Source of the DNA: Bryobacterales bacterium
Lineage (GTDB): Bacteria; Acidobacteriota; Terriglobia; Bryobacterales; UBA6623
Reading direction: 5' to 3'
NCBI GenBank assembly: GCA_022826925.1
Contig: JAJDTX010000176.1
Coordinates: forward strand, 32,362-96,361
Length of the DNA stretch: 64,000 nucleotides
Shown piece by piece: positions 34,557 through 43,022 of this stretch. Position 1 is the stretch's first letter; the number at the start of each line of letters is the position of its first letter. A program made the translations under genes and the position numbers. Below the pieces are notes generated by a model. That model saw nothing but the letters and a program-made list of their open reading frames with translations. It did not search any database and was not told the DNA's origin.

Positions 34557-34937
34557 TCACATCGCCGCTTGCACGCGCTCTCCCAACCGTCGGAGTTCCG
34601 CTACCAAGGTGTCCCTGTCAAGCGGCTCCATCTCGTCGGCCAGTGCCTCGTAGCGAAACTGAACCGCAAAAGGATTCAGGGCGATGAGCCCTCGAAACTC
34701 TGCGGTGTCGGCCACGCTGCGGCCGAGCAGGTCGAGCAGTGCTCCTAGGTCATGAGTCACCGGAAACTTGTAACCGAGCAGGGCAAGCCAAGCCTTGAGC
34801 AGCTTTTCAGCAGCTTGCTGAGGATGGAATCCTACGATTTCATCTGAGAAGGTCTCGGGGTCGGACATCCCTTGGAGTGCCCGCATGTCCGTTTCGGCAG
34901 CCCTAATGAGGGCTCGCGCGAATTTCCGGTCGCTCAT
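34557..34937 (-). CDS. HEPN-domain protein (MNT partner)
   Basis: This 126-residue helical protein has the HEPN signature FHPQQAAEKLLKAWLALLGY followed by KFPVTHDLGALLDLL. HEPN proteins paired with minimal nucleotidyltransferases are toxins (often RNases) or substrate-binding subunits. The usual RX4-6H RNase motif is not visible: the histidine of THDL is preceded by K rather than R at the proper distance. Cleavage activity is therefore uncertain. The ATG at 34937 has an AGGGGAGAG ribosome site and lies inside the end of the MNT gene (35-bp overlap), showing translational coupling. Confidence 0.78.
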   Translation of the reverse strand: MSDRKFARALIRAAETDMRALQGMSDPETFSDEIVGFHPQQAAEKLLKAWLALLGYKFPVTHDLGALLDLLGRSVADTAEFRGLIALNPFAVQFRYEALADEMEPLDRDTLVAELRRLGERVQAAM

Positions 34938-35265
34938 AGAGAACTCTCCCCTCCCGCAGAGCCCGGGCGACAACATGGTTGAGCGAGTCACGCCAGTACT
35001 CGACTTCGGGGCGACTGTACACGAGGATGTCCTTGGCGACTCCCACGCCCGAAAGCGCCTCGTAAGCGCGCACAGTTTCTTTGTGCCGACTCCTTCCAGC
35101 GCCGAACGGCTCTGACGACACGACGAGCAGATCTATGTCAGAATTCGCTCGGTCCGTTCCGCGTGCACGGGAGCCAAAAAGGATGACCTGCTCCGGGTCA
35201 AGGGCATCGACGATAGCCCGGACCATTCGATCAACAACGGCATCTGTAACTGGCGGTAGTCCCAC
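34903..35265 (-). CDS. Minimal nucleotidyltransferase (MNT), HEPN partner
   Basis: This 120-residue protein has the polymerase-beta fold signature G31-S32-RARGTDRANS-D43-I-D45 (GS-x10-DxD). In type VII MNT/HEPN pairs it would bind ATP and AMPylate the HEPN partner to silence it. The GTG start at 35265 gives MGLPPVTDAVVDRMV. It is the first gene of the pair and overlaps the HEPN gene by 35 bp. The pair lies between two sulfatase genes next to a second, broken toxin-antitoxin locus. Confidence 0.8.
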   Translation of the reverse strand: MGLPPVTDAVVDRMVRAIVDALDPEQVILFGSRARGTDRANSDIDLLVVSSEPFGAGRSRHKETVRAYEALSGVGVAKDILVYSRPEVEYWRDSLNHVVARALREGRVLYERPEIRASPH

Positions 35266-35289
35266 GTAGCGCAGTCCCTGCGCCCAATA

Positions 35290-35373
35290 CTACTCCGTCT
35301 CGATAGAGCCCCGGCCTCTCAGCGGAGCGATCACCTTATAGCCGAGCCGCGACGATCGAACAGGGACCAGCAT
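35290..35373 (-). pseudogene. YafQ/RelE-type toxin stub
   Basis: Immediately after the RelB-type stop (TAA, then one base) an ATG opens a 27-codon frame reading MLVPVRSSRLGYKVIAPLRG and ending SIETE. The first residues MLxPVRSS match the N-terminus of YafQ-type toxins, which usually begin right behind the antitoxin. The frame then loses similarity and stops, so the toxin appears truncated. Confidence 0.5.
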
Positions 35374-35374
35374 G

Positions 35375-35632
35375 TTAGGGATCGACTTCTCGGAATAGCT
35401 CTTCCGCGGAGTCGAAGCGGCGTCCTCTGCCCTCGTCCAGTTCCTCGATGGCATTGATCGTCGCCGAGTTGGGAACTTGTACAGCGAAGGGCAATCTCTT
35501 CTCGTCGGCCACTCGTACCAGCAACAAGCGGATCGCGTCGGAAACCGACAAGCCCAAGGCCCGTAGCGCCTCGGTAGCTCGCTCCTTGGTCTCGCTGTCG
35601 ATCCTCGCTGTTACGATCGCGTCGCTTTTCAT
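35375..35632 (-). CDS. RelB/DinJ-family antitoxin (orphan)
   Basis: This 85-residue protein matches RelB/DinJ antitoxins: MKSDAIVTARIDSETKERAT forms the ribbon-helix-helix and EALRALGLSVSDAIRLLLVR the following helices. RLPFAVQVPNSATINAIEEL is the toxin-wrapping part. ATG 35632 is used because GAGGGGCGAG precedes it and the frame then has the family start. The partner toxin directly downstream is a short stub, so this antitoxin is solitary; it may still repress or cross-neutralise other YafQ-like toxins. Confidence 0.82.
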   Translation of the reverse strand: MKSDAIVTARIDSETKERATEALRALGLSVSDAIRLLLVRVADEKRLPFAVQVPNSATINAIEELDEGRGRRFDSAEELFREVDP

Positions 35633-35878
35633 CTCGCCCCTCAGTAGCATCATCGCAGCCACAATCGCTTTCTTGGGCGGACTTCCGGACATTGCGCCCT
35701 TGATACCAGAGCCCACTACAAGGGCCGAGCTTGAGAACAGGGTGCTTTCTGCAGTAAGCCGTCAGCCACTCGCGAGGCGATCCTATCGCAGGCCGCCGGG
35801 GTTGCGTAGGCTGTGGACCGCTTCGCCGTGAGGAAACCAGCGATCACGCCAGTGATGGCTATACTGTCCGCACATTCC

Positions 35879-37339
35879 ATGACCACGACAAGGGCACTTC
35901 TACTTCTTCTGTTGGCAGGTTCTCTGCAAGCCAAGCCGCCCAACGTGCTGCTCCTGTTCGCGGACGATCAGCGGCCGGACACGATCAGCGCCCACGGCAA
36001 TCCCTATATCCAAACCCCGAATATGGACCGCCTCGCAGCGGAGGGATTCAGCTTCAGTAGGGCCTACTGTCTCGGCGCCCAGGGCGGGGCCGTCTGCGTC
36101 CCCAGCCGAGCCATGCTCAACACCGGCAAGAGCTTCTTCCGGATCCCCATGGACATGCAAGGGCACACGACTCTGGGGCAGTTGCTCGGCCGCAGCGGCT
36201 ATTCGACATTCGCCACTGGCAAATGGCACAACGGCAAGCCGTCGTGGCTCAAGAGCTTCCAGCAGGGCCGCAACATCATGTTCGGCGGCATGTCGAACCA
36301 CCTCAAGGTCCCGCTGCTGGACCTCGGGCCCGATGGCAAGTTGTACCGAGAGCGCGAGGGCACCCGCTTTTCCAGCACGCTGTTCGCCGATGCCGCCATC
36401 GACTTCCTGCGCAATCACGAGCCAGACGAGCCGTTCTTCGCGTATGTCGCCTTCACCGCGCCGCACGACCCGCGCAATCCCCTGCCGAAGTATCGGCGCA
36501 TGTACTACCGCAACCCGCCGCCGCTGCCTCCCAACTTCGCGCCGCAACATCCGTTTAACAACGGACACATGACCGGACGCGACGAGAGTCTCGGGCCTTG
36601 GCCGCGCACGCGGCTCCTTGTCCAGGGCCAGCTCTCGGAGTACTACGGCCTGATCACGCACTTGGACAAGCAGGTCGGACGCATCCTGCGCGAACTCAAC
36701 TCTGGCCCGCACGCCGAAGACACCATCGTCATCTATACCGCCGACCACGGACTCGCAGTTGGCAGCCACGGCCTGCTGGGCAAGCAGAACGTCTACGAGC
36801 ACTCCATGGGCGCTCCGCTCATTTTTTCCGGGCCTGGCATTCCCGCAGGAGGATCGTCCGACACGTTCTGTTACCTGCTGGACATCTTTCCCACCCTGTG
36901 CTCGATGCTGGGTGTCGATATGCCCGAAGGAATCGATGGCGTCGACCTATCGGCAGTTTGGAAGGGCGAGGTCGAGTCCGTGCGCGATTCGATCTTCACG
37001 TCGTTCCGCGACCTGATGAAATCTGTCCGAGGGGACCGCTGGAAGCTGATCCGCTACCCCCAGATCGACCACGTGCAGCTGTTCGATCTAGAGTCCGACC
37101 CCCACGAAACCCGCAACCTGGCCGACGATCCCGCCCACGCAGCGCGAATCGCGGAGCTCACCGAGGCCATGCGCCAGTGGCAGGCCAGGGTCGGCGACGA
37201 TCACCCGCTCGTCGTCGACAATCCCAAGCCGAAGGAGATCGATCTCACGGGGCGCGAGCAGAGCCGGGATCGCTGGCAGCCGGAATGGATATTCGAAAAG
37301 TACTTCGAGGAGCCCTTCGGGCGCATTCTGCGCCCCTAG
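35879..37339 (+). CDS. Secreted sulfatase (type I), second copy type
   Basis: This 486-residue sulfatase is exported through MTTTRALLLLLLAGSLQAKP. The catalytic motif is C73-V-P-S-R77-AMLNTGKS, with metal ligands D29-D30 (NVLLLFADDQRPDT) and a second metal site in VIYTADHGLAVGSHGLLGKQ. It is only distantly like the sulfatase at 32852-34363, so the two likely act on different sulfated glycans. I choose ATG 35879 because it puts the signal peptide at the N-terminus. The maturation enzyme is not in the window. Confidence 0.9.
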   Translation: MTTTRALLLLLLAGSLQAKPPNVLLLFADDQRPDTISAHGNPYIQTPNMDRLAAEGFSFSRAYCLGAQGGAVCVPSRAMLNTGKSFFRIPMDMQGHTTLGQLLGRSGYSTFATGKWHNGKPSWLKSFQQGRNIMFGGMSNHLKVPLLDLGPDGKLYREREGTRFSSTLFADAAIDFLRNHEPDEPFFAYVAFTAPHDPRNPLPKYRRMYYRNPPPLPPNFAPQHPFNNGHMTGRDESLGPWPRTRLLVQGQLSEYYGLITHLDKQVGRILRELNSGPHAEDTIVIYTADHGLAVGSHGLLGKQNVYEHSMGAPLIFSGPGIPAGGSSDTFCYLLDIFPTLCSMLGVDMPEGIDGVDLSAVWKGEVESVRDSIFTSFRDLMKSVRGDRWKLIRYPQIDHVQLFDLESDPHETRNLADDPAHAARIAELTEAMRQWQARVGDDHPLVVDNPKPKEIDLTGREQSRDRWQPEWIFEKYFEEPFGRILRP

Positions 37340-37367
37340 GCGTGCGAATTCCGGCGGTCTCGCCGGG

Positions 37368-37589
37368 TCAGAGCATTTCGTAGCACTTACGCGACGCCGT
37401 GCAGGTGTCTTCGTCCACGACGTCACCGTCCGGCCCCACAGGCTTCTGGGTCTGGTCGCACCAGTAGATGCGCGTGTTGGACAGCGGCACGGTCGGATCG
37501 TCGTCCGCGTCGATGTACATGCCTTTCCAGCGGAGGTCTCCGCAGCGGTTGGTAAGGATCTTCAGGCCAGCCCCTCGGTTGCGCGACAT
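37368..37589 (-). CDS. Small four-cysteine protein of unknown function
   Basis: This 73-residue protein begins MSRNRGAGLKILTNRCGDLR and ends with DTCTASRKCYEML. The four cysteines (in NRCGD, YWCDQT, DTCTAS, RKCYE) could bind a metal or form disulfides. YIDADDDPTVPLSNTRIYWC looks conserved rather than random, and the frame has no signal peptide. It lies just after the terminator of the molybdo-hydroxylase operon on the same strand, so it is either read-through-transcribed or separately expressed. I recognise no family. Confidence 0.55.
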   Translation of the reverse strand: MSRNRGAGLKILTNRCGDLRWKGMYIDADDDPTVPLSNTRIYWCDQTQKPVGPDGDVVDEDTCTASRKCYEML

Positions 37590-37610
37590 GCCGTTCCTCG
37601 CAGGTTGGTA

Positions 37611-37647
37611 AGAAATCGGGCCGCCGGAGCGCGAACTCCGACGGCCC
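37611..37647 (-). terminator. Rho-independent terminator of the molybdo-hydroxylase operon
   Basis: On the minus strand a strong hairpin GGGCCGTCGGAG-TTCGCG-CTCCGGCGGCCC (37618-37647, one mismatch in each arm) begins 16 bp after the stop of the FAD subunit gene. It is followed by the T-rich GATTTCTT. Confidence 0.75.
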
Positions 37648-37663
37648 TTGGTCCGGGGCGGGA

Positions 37664-38632
37664 CTAGCCCGCCATCGCGACCGCGCGTTTGACCGCGATG
37701 GTCGCCAGGTGCACCTTGGCCTCGTTCTGGCTCAGCGGAGTCGCGGCCGCAACCGCGGCCTTGCCCGCCGCCTCGCCCGAACTCTCGTTCGCAGCTTGGC
37801 CGTTCAAGGCTGTTTCCGCCTCGGACGAGCGCCACGGGATCGGAGCCACGTGGCCTAGCACCACGCGGGCGTCCGAAACCCTGTTGCCGCGCATCCGCAG
37901 CGCCACCGACGCCGTGACCAGAGGCCAGTCCAGCAATTGCCGCTGGCGCACTTCGTAGGTCCCGGTCTTCCAGCCTGAGGCGCTGGGAACCGTGATCTCG
38001 GTCACGATCTCGTTCGGCTCCAGCGTGTTCTCGCGCTCCGACGCCGACGAGGGGATCTGGAACAGATCCGACACCGCCATCGAGCGCTCGCCCTCCGGCC
38101 CGGCCACGGTGACCTGCGCTCCGAGCGAGATCAGCGCCGGCGCGAGGCTCGAGGCGCTCACGAAGTACGCCGGTCCCTTGTTGCCAAGGATGGCGTGGTA
38201 GCGGTTCTCGCCCGAAGGCACGAGCGCCTTGCCGTCGTGCATGGCCAGCAGGCCGTAGCCGTTGCGGTAGTACCAGCAGCGCGGGCGCTGCAGCAGGTCG
38301 CCTGCTACGGTGCCCATCGCCCGCACCTGCGGCGCGGTGATGCCGCGGGCGGCTTGCAGGAGCGAAGCGTACCCGGCAGCGGCCTTGGAGTCGAGCAGGT
38401 CCTGGACGGTCGCCATGGCGCCGATCCGCAGCCCGCCGCCTTGCTTGGAGACGCCCCGCAGCCCGGCGACATTGCGCAGGCTCACCACGCGGGTCGGCGT
38501 TTCGACGCGCTCCTTCATCAGGCTGAGCAGGTCCGTGCCTCCCGCCAGCACCGCTGTCAGCCCCGGCTTGGGGCTCAGCGCCTGGGCGGCGGCAATCGCG
38601 CTTTCCGGTGCGATGTATTCGAAGTTCTGCAT
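37664..38632 (-). CDS. FAD-binding subunit of a xanthine-dehydrogenase-family oxidoreductase (PaoB-like)
   Basis: This 322-residue subunit carries FAD in XDH/CO-dehydrogenase-type molybdoenzymes. It begins MQNFEYIAPESAIAAAQALS, with the FAD loop AVLAGGTDLLSLMKERVETP and RGITAPQVRAMGTVAGDLLQ, and the [4Fe-4S]-type cysteine-rich segment RPRCWYYRNGYG. That segment is a hallmark of PaoB/YagS-type subunits, which carry an extra cluster. It ends with KVHLATIAVKRAV. The ATG lies 13 bp after the stop of the molybdopterin subunit. Together with the two upstream genes it would make a periplasmic aldehyde oxidoreductase. Confidence 0.9.
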   Translation of the reverse strand: MQNFEYIAPESAIAAAQALSPKPGLTAVLAGGTDLLSLMKERVETPTRVVSLRNVAGLRGVSKQGGGLRIGAMATVQDLLDSKAAAGYASLLQAARGITAPQVRAMGTVAGDLLQRPRCWYYRNGYGLLAMHDGKALVPSGENRYHAILGNKGPAYFVSASSLAPALISLGAQVTVAGPEGERSMAVSDLFQIPSSASERENTLEPNEIVTEITVPSASGWKTGTYEVRQRQLLDWPLVTASVALRMRGNRVSDARVVLGHVAPIPWRSSEAETALNGQAANESSGEAAGKAAVAAATPLSQNEAKVHLATIAVKRAVAMAG

Positions 38633-38645
38633 GATTCCTGACCTC

Positions 38646-40808
38646 CTAGGCGTTGGCGAGCGCTGCCAGCACTTTGTCCGGCGTCAGCGGAAGCGTCGGC
38701 ACGCGCACGCCGATGGCGTTGGCCACGGCGTTCGAGATCGCCGCTCCCGGCGAGATGGCTGGCGGTTCGCCGATGCCGATCACGCCCCTGTCGTCGTACT
38801 TGTTCTGGACCATGTGCACTTCCAGCTCTCCGATGTCGCCCGCGCCGGGGAGCTTGTAGAACTCCATGTCCGGGTTGAGCATCTTGCCGGTCGTCTGGTC
38901 GTAGATAGACTCCTCGTACAGAGCCCATGCCACGCCTTGGATCAGCGAGCCGTAGACTTGGCTCTCGCACTGCTCCAAGCAGATCACCAAGCCGACGTCC
39001 TGCACGGCCGCGATCTTGTTGATCGAGACCACGCCCGTCTCCACGTCGACCGATACGTCGGCCATCTGCACGCCGCCCACGCCGGAGTCGTTCAGCTTCC
39101 CGCCGTTCCTGTCGGGCTGCTTGCCCTGTCCGGTGATGGTGCGGTTGCCGAGCTTGCGGCAGGCTTCCGCCCAAGTGAGCGACTTCGAGGAGTCGCTCTT
39201 GGAGAAGACCTTGCCGTCCTTGGCCACCAGGTCGTCAGCCTCGGTTTCGAGCGCTTCCGCCACGACTGCTTTCAGCTCGTCGAGCGCGTTGACGGTGGCC
39301 CGCCGCGTGGAGGCGGAGGTGCCGCCCACGGTCGTGGAGCCGCCGGACGCGCCGGAGATCGGCAGCTTCGAGCTGCCGATGTTGACCTTGATGTCTGGGA
39401 TCTGAAGGCCCAGTGTCTCGGCCGCGACCACCGACAGCGTCGTGTAGGTGCCCACGCCCAAGTCTTGGCTGGCCGTGTTGACCGAGACCCCGCCATCGGG
39501 CTGAATGCGCACTTCGCAGGTCGAGTCGTGCGGCCGGCCGCCCCAAGTGTGCAGGGACATTCCGAGGCCGCGCTTGACCGGTCCGGAGCCGGAATCGCCG
39601 CGCTTGTGCCACTTGTCCGCCCACCCGATCATCTCGGCGCACTTGTCGATCTCGTAGCGATAGACTTCCGGCCGGGCGGTCAGGTCGGCGTTCTTCTTGA
39701 AGAAGTCCACCGGGTTCATGTCCAGCTTGGCGGCCAGGTCCTCCATCGGGCACATCGTCAGCACGGCGGCCTGAGGGTGGTTCGGCGCGCGCCAAGCGCG
39801 GGCCGGGCCTATGTTCGTCGAGACGTTGAGGTGGCGGGCCTTCTGGGCCAGCCGCTCCTCGTTGTTGTAGACGTAAGGCACCGGGGGGCTGCCGCGGCCG
39901 GCGATGCCGCCCGTCGACCAGGTCTCGGACTCGTACGCGACCAGGGTCCCGTCCTTCTTGGCCCCGACCTTGATGTTGCCGAAGTCGGAGGGGCGTCCGC
40001 CCGCCACCATCAGCTCCTCGTCGCGGTCCAGCATCAGCTTGACGGGCTTGCCGGTCATCTTCGACAGCTTGGCGCAGGCGATGCCCCAGGTGTCGATGTT
40101 GAACTTCGATCCGAAGCCGCCGCCCATGTAGGGGGTGATGACGTGGATGGAGTCCGCTGCCACGGTGCCGATCTTCTCGTCACGCGACAGGCCGTTGGCC
40201 AAGTCGCCCGGGATCCGGGCGACCGCTTGCGTGGATGCGTAAACGGTGATGTCGTCGCCAGTCCAATCCACCACCTGGCCGTGCGGCTCGAGGCAGCAGT
40301 GGGTGATGACGGCCAGGCCGTAGTAGCCTTCCACCGTAGCGTCGGCGCTCTTCCAGGCCTCTTCGAGGTCCGGCCCCTTGGTGTCATCCTTGGCGGGCTT
40401 GACGCGGTTGGCCTCGCCCGCTTTCTCAACGTCCTCGTCCTTGACCCAATGGGGCATGGACTCGTACAGCACGGTCACTGCCGCAGCTACGTCGCGGACG
40501 TGCTCTTCGGTATCGGCGCAGATCGCCAGGATCTCGGTACCGGCCCATTGCACCTCGTCGCCAACGTTGAGGATGTTTACGTGGCCCTTGTAGCCAGGGG
40601 CCTTTTCTGCGCGCGACGTGTCGATGCCGACAATGCGCCCGTGGGGAACCGTGGAGGTCACCAGCTTGCCATAGAGCATTCCGTCGAGGTTGCGATCGTA
40701 GGAGTACTTCGCTGCGCCGCGGGCCTTTGCCGGGCCGTCCACGCGGTTGTGCCGCTTGCCGATCAGGCTGCGGTCGTCCGCGGCCGGCCAATCGTACTTG
40801 GTTGCCAT
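38646..40808 (-). CDS. Molybdopterin-binding subunit of a xanthine-dehydrogenase-family oxidoreductase (PaoC-like)
   Basis: This 720-residue large subunit binds the molybdenum cofactor and substrate. Visible segments include SLIGKRHNRVDGPAKARGAA, TPYMGGGFGSKFNIDTWGIA, ATNIGPARAWRAPNHPQAAV-like text near 280-310, SQDLGVGTYTTLSVVAAETL and QVYGSLIQGVAWALYEESIY. The C-terminal GVIGIGEPPAISPGAAISNA carries the catalytic glutamate region (GxGE). There is no own signal peptide, which agrees with co-export by the Tat signal of the 2Fe-2S subunit. The gene lies between the 2Fe-2S and FAD subunits with short gaps. Confidence 0.9.
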   Translation of the reverse strand: MATKYDWPAADDRSLIGKRHNRVDGPAKARGAAKYSYDRNLDGMLYGKLVTSTVPHGRIVGIDTSRAEKAPGYKGHVNILNVGDEVQWAGTEILAICADTEEHVRDVAAAVTVLYESMPHWVKDEDVEKAGEANRVKPAKDDTKGPDLEEAWKSADATVEGYYGLAVITHCCLEPHGQVVDWTGDDITVYASTQAVARIPGDLANGLSRDEKIGTVAADSIHVITPYMGGGFGSKFNIDTWGIACAKLSKMTGKPVKLMLDRDEELMVAGGRPSDFGNIKVGAKKDGTLVAYESETWSTGGIAGRGSPPVPYVYNNEERLAQKARHLNVSTNIGPARAWRAPNHPQAAVLTMCPMEDLAAKLDMNPVDFFKKNADLTARPEVYRYEIDKCAEMIGWADKWHKRGDSGSGPVKRGLGMSLHTWGGRPHDSTCEVRIQPDGGVSVNTASQDLGVGTYTTLSVVAAETLGLQIPDIKVNIGSSKLPISGASGGSTTVGGTSASTRRATVNALDELKAVVAEALETEADDLVAKDGKVFSKSDSSKSLTWAEACRKLGNRTITGQGKQPDRNGGKLNDSGVGGVQMADVSVDVETGVVSINKIAAVQDVGLVICLEQCESQVYGSLIQGVAWALYEESIYDQTTGKMLNPDMEFYKLPGAGDIGELEVHMVQNKYDDRGVIGIGEPPAISPGAAISNAVANAIGVRVPTLPLTPDKVLAALANA

Positions 40809-40823
40809 TGCGTACTGTCCTCC

Positions 40824-41456
40824 CTAGGCGCGTGCCGCGTCGTAGACGGCCTTGCGCACGCCGACATAGGTGCCGCAGCGGCAGATGTTGCCGCTCAGGC
40901 CGCTCTCGACGTCGGCCATCGTGGGCTGCGGGTTGCTGTCCACGATCGCCTTGCCGGCCATGACCAAGCCCGGAGTGCAGAAGCCGCACTGCTGGGCGTC
41001 ATGCTCGACGAACTGGGCCTGCACCGGATGCATGGAGTCCTCGGTGGAGATTCCCTCGATCGTCTCGATCCTGCGGCCCTGGGCCTCGATCGCCAGCATC
41101 GTGCAGGAGTAGACGGGGTCCCCGTCCACCATCACGGTGCAGGCGCCGCAGGTCGCGCGGTCGCAGACTTTCTTTGCTCCTGTAAGGTCGAGTCGGTTGC
41201 GGAGCGCGTCGATCAGTGTCACGCGCGGCTCGACCTTCAGTTCGTGGCTCTTGCCGTTAATGTTCAGGGTGATGGCTACCGGATCGGGTCCGACGGGCTC
41301 GTGGGTGTCCGCACGTGCCGGCTCGGCCGTCCCGATTGCCCCGACCGCGCCGGCCCCAATCCCGACGCCCTCGATAAAGGTGCGGCGGGAAAATCCCTTG
41401 CGCGGTTCCTGATCGAGCCCGCACGCGGGCCCGTCTGTGGGGTTCTTAGAACTCAC
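40824..41456 (-). CDS. Tat-exported [2Fe-2S] subunit of a xanthine-dehydrogenase-family oxidoreductase (PaoA-like)
   Basis: This 210-residue subunit starts with a twin-arginine signal (SRRTFIEGVGIGAGAVGAIG, 23-42). It binds two [2Fe-2S] clusters: the plant-type set C98, C103, C106 and C118 (CDRATCGACT...SCT), and the C-terminal set C157, C160, C192, C194 (CGFC...CRC). It passes electrons from the molybdenum site to FAD. It is the first gene of the operon, which is ordered 2Fe-2S, molybdopterin, FAD and closed by a terminator. In E. coli PaoABC this Tat subunit exports the whole complex. Confidence 0.92.
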   Translation of the reverse strand: MSSKNPTDGPACGLDQEPRKGFSRRTFIEGVGIGAGAVGAIGTAEPARADTHEPVGPDPVAITLNINGKSHELKVEPRVTLIDALRNRLDLTGAKKVCDRATCGACTVMVDGDPVYSCTMLAIEAQGRRIETIEGISTEDSMHPVQAQFVEHDAQQCGFCTPGLVMAGKAIVDSNPQPTMADVESGLSGNICRCGTYVGVRKAVYDAARA

Positions 41457-41600
41457 CTGGCTGCCTCCTTAGTCCAGAATTGTGCAGGCGAAACGCGATG
41501 CGTGCCCAGCCAGGCACGCTCGCTGCTGTGCATAGAGACTATAGCAAAGGGCGCACCACGGCAAGCAATGTTTCTTGCCAACCTTTTTTAGTGCCGTTTT

Positions 41601-42962
41601 TCAGGGCGCTTCGCGGATCGAATGCACGGCGGCCCCGGCGGCAATGCTGTCCAAGCGCCTGTCGCCCGAGACGAGCCGCCCGAAGTTGACATAGCGCCCG
41701 TCCGCCAGCGGCAAGGCCGTCGTGCAGAGAAAGAAGCCTCCGCCGGACGCGCCGCCTTGGCGCAGCAGGCCGAGACTCCCGCGCAGGAAGGGCTTCGGAT
41801 TCAATTCCGACCGAATCAGCTGCATGCCTGCCCCGGCCGCCGCGTAGCCGTTCGGGCGCACCGCGAAGAAGCGCGCGCCGTCGAACGCTCCCTGTTGCGC
41901 GAGGCGACGGAAGTGCTCGGAGGTCAGCGGGGCCTGGTCGTAGTCCAGTTCGATGTCGAAGTCGCCCAATGACGTGCTCATGCGCAGCCGCACCCCGATG
42001 GTCTTGGCGACGCGCTGGTAGTCCGCCCCCTCGAGCAGGGGGCCGCGAACTGTCTCCAGCTCGGCCTGCTTCAACGCCGGCTCCGCCGCGGGCGGCTCGC
42101 TGCCGGCGGCCTCGCCCGCCAGCCGCCCCAAGCTGGTGGCAGCTTCGAAGCGCACTTTGGCGTCCGGGTGCTCGAGATTGGCGCGAATCAGTTCGACCAA
42201 TTGCTCGTCCGGGTCGGTGCGCGCCGAGGCCCGCAGGGCCGCCGCCCGCACGAACTCGTTCTCATCGCTGAGCAGCGGAAGCAACCTCGCCCGGATCGGC
42301 GGGTCGTCTGCGAGGCGCAGGTAGCTCGCGGCCAAGGCCGCGGCCCAGCGGCTGTCTTGGTCATCGGAGTCCAGGTATTCCAGCACGAAGGCCTTCGCAT
42401 CTCGGGCCTCCATGCGCATCAGCGCCGTCATCGAGGTCGCGATGGGCGCAGCGCTGCGCATGATGCCGGGAGCTGCCGCCAGGCCTCGCATCTTGCCGAG
42501 AGCGCCGACAGCTCGGGTCACCGCCAAGCGCTCGTCGTCGTCTAGCAGGGCCGTCAGGGCCTCTGTGACGGCCTTCTCCGGCGTCCCTCCGAGGCGCGCA
42601 TCGAAGACGTTACCCGCTGCGAAAGCCGCCGCCGCGCGGACGGACGGCGCCGGGTCGGCCATGCCTCGAACGAGCAGGCCAGCGGCGGCGCGCCCTTGAA
42701 TCCGGCCCAGCGCCAGGTATGCGCGTGCGCGCGTCTCGGCGACGGGCTGCTGGAGCTGCTCCAGCAGCCAAGCGTCCGCCACGGAGCGATCCTCGCGCTG
42801 GAGGAAGTCCCCTTCGATGCGATGCACCGGACGGGTTAGCACGAGCCACCCCGCCGCCGCCCCGAGCAGCAGCATGCAGGCCGTCAGGATCCGCACGGCT
42901 GAGCGGGGCCAGCCCGCCGAGGCTTCCCCGGCCGCGCTGTCCGAGTCGAGCCAGCCGCTCAT
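41601..42962 (-). CDS. Membrane-anchored HEAT-repeat protein with C-terminal cyclophilin-like domain
   Basis: This 453-residue protein has one N-terminal transmembrane helix (~25-45, ILTACMLLLGAAAGWLVL), then HEAT-type repeats rich in AxxALG and DPxxxVRxxAAxALG patterns (~60-310). A cyclophilin-type peptidyl-prolyl isomerase domain (~325-453) ends it. The latter shows IELDYDQAPLTSEHFRRLAQ, GAFDGARFFAVRPNGYAAAG and LPLADGRYVNFGRLVSG. The catalytic arginine (R of FxRxx) is replaced or shifted, so catalysis is uncertain. Similar HEAT-cyclophilin fusions occur in some Acidobacteria-like genomes as I recall. It is divergent from the gene at 43023. Confidence 0.75.
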   Translation of the reverse strand: MSGWLDSDSAAGEASAGWPRSAVRILTACMLLLGAAAGWLVLTRPVHRIEGDFLQREDRSVADAWLLEQLQQPVAETRARAYLALGRIQGRAAAGLLVRGMADPAPSVRAAAAFAAGNVFDARLGGTPEKAVTEALTALLDDDERLAVTRAVGALGKMRGLAAAPGIMRSAAPIATSMTALMRMEARDAKAFVLEYLDSDDQDSRWAAALAASYLRLADDPPIRARLLPLLSDENEFVRAAALRASARTDPDEQLVELIRANLEHPDAKVRFEAATSLGRLAGEAAGSEPPAAEPALKQAELETVRGPLLEGADYQRVAKTIGVRLRMSTSLGDFDIELDYDQAPLTSEHFRRLAQQGAFDGARFFAVRPNGYAAAGAGMQLIRSELNPKPFLRGSLGLLRQGGASGGGFFLCTTALPLADGRYVNFGRLVSGDRRLDSIAAGAAVHSIREAP

Positions 42963-43022
42963 TGGCAGTTCACTTGATCGCGTGTCGGGGGCCCCGCCGG
43001 GGCGTTGCTATGCTTGCCCTGT

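Noticed and set aside
35860..35865. TATACT -10 box before the second sulfatase
   Set aside because: No acceptable -35 lies at 16-18 bp upstream.
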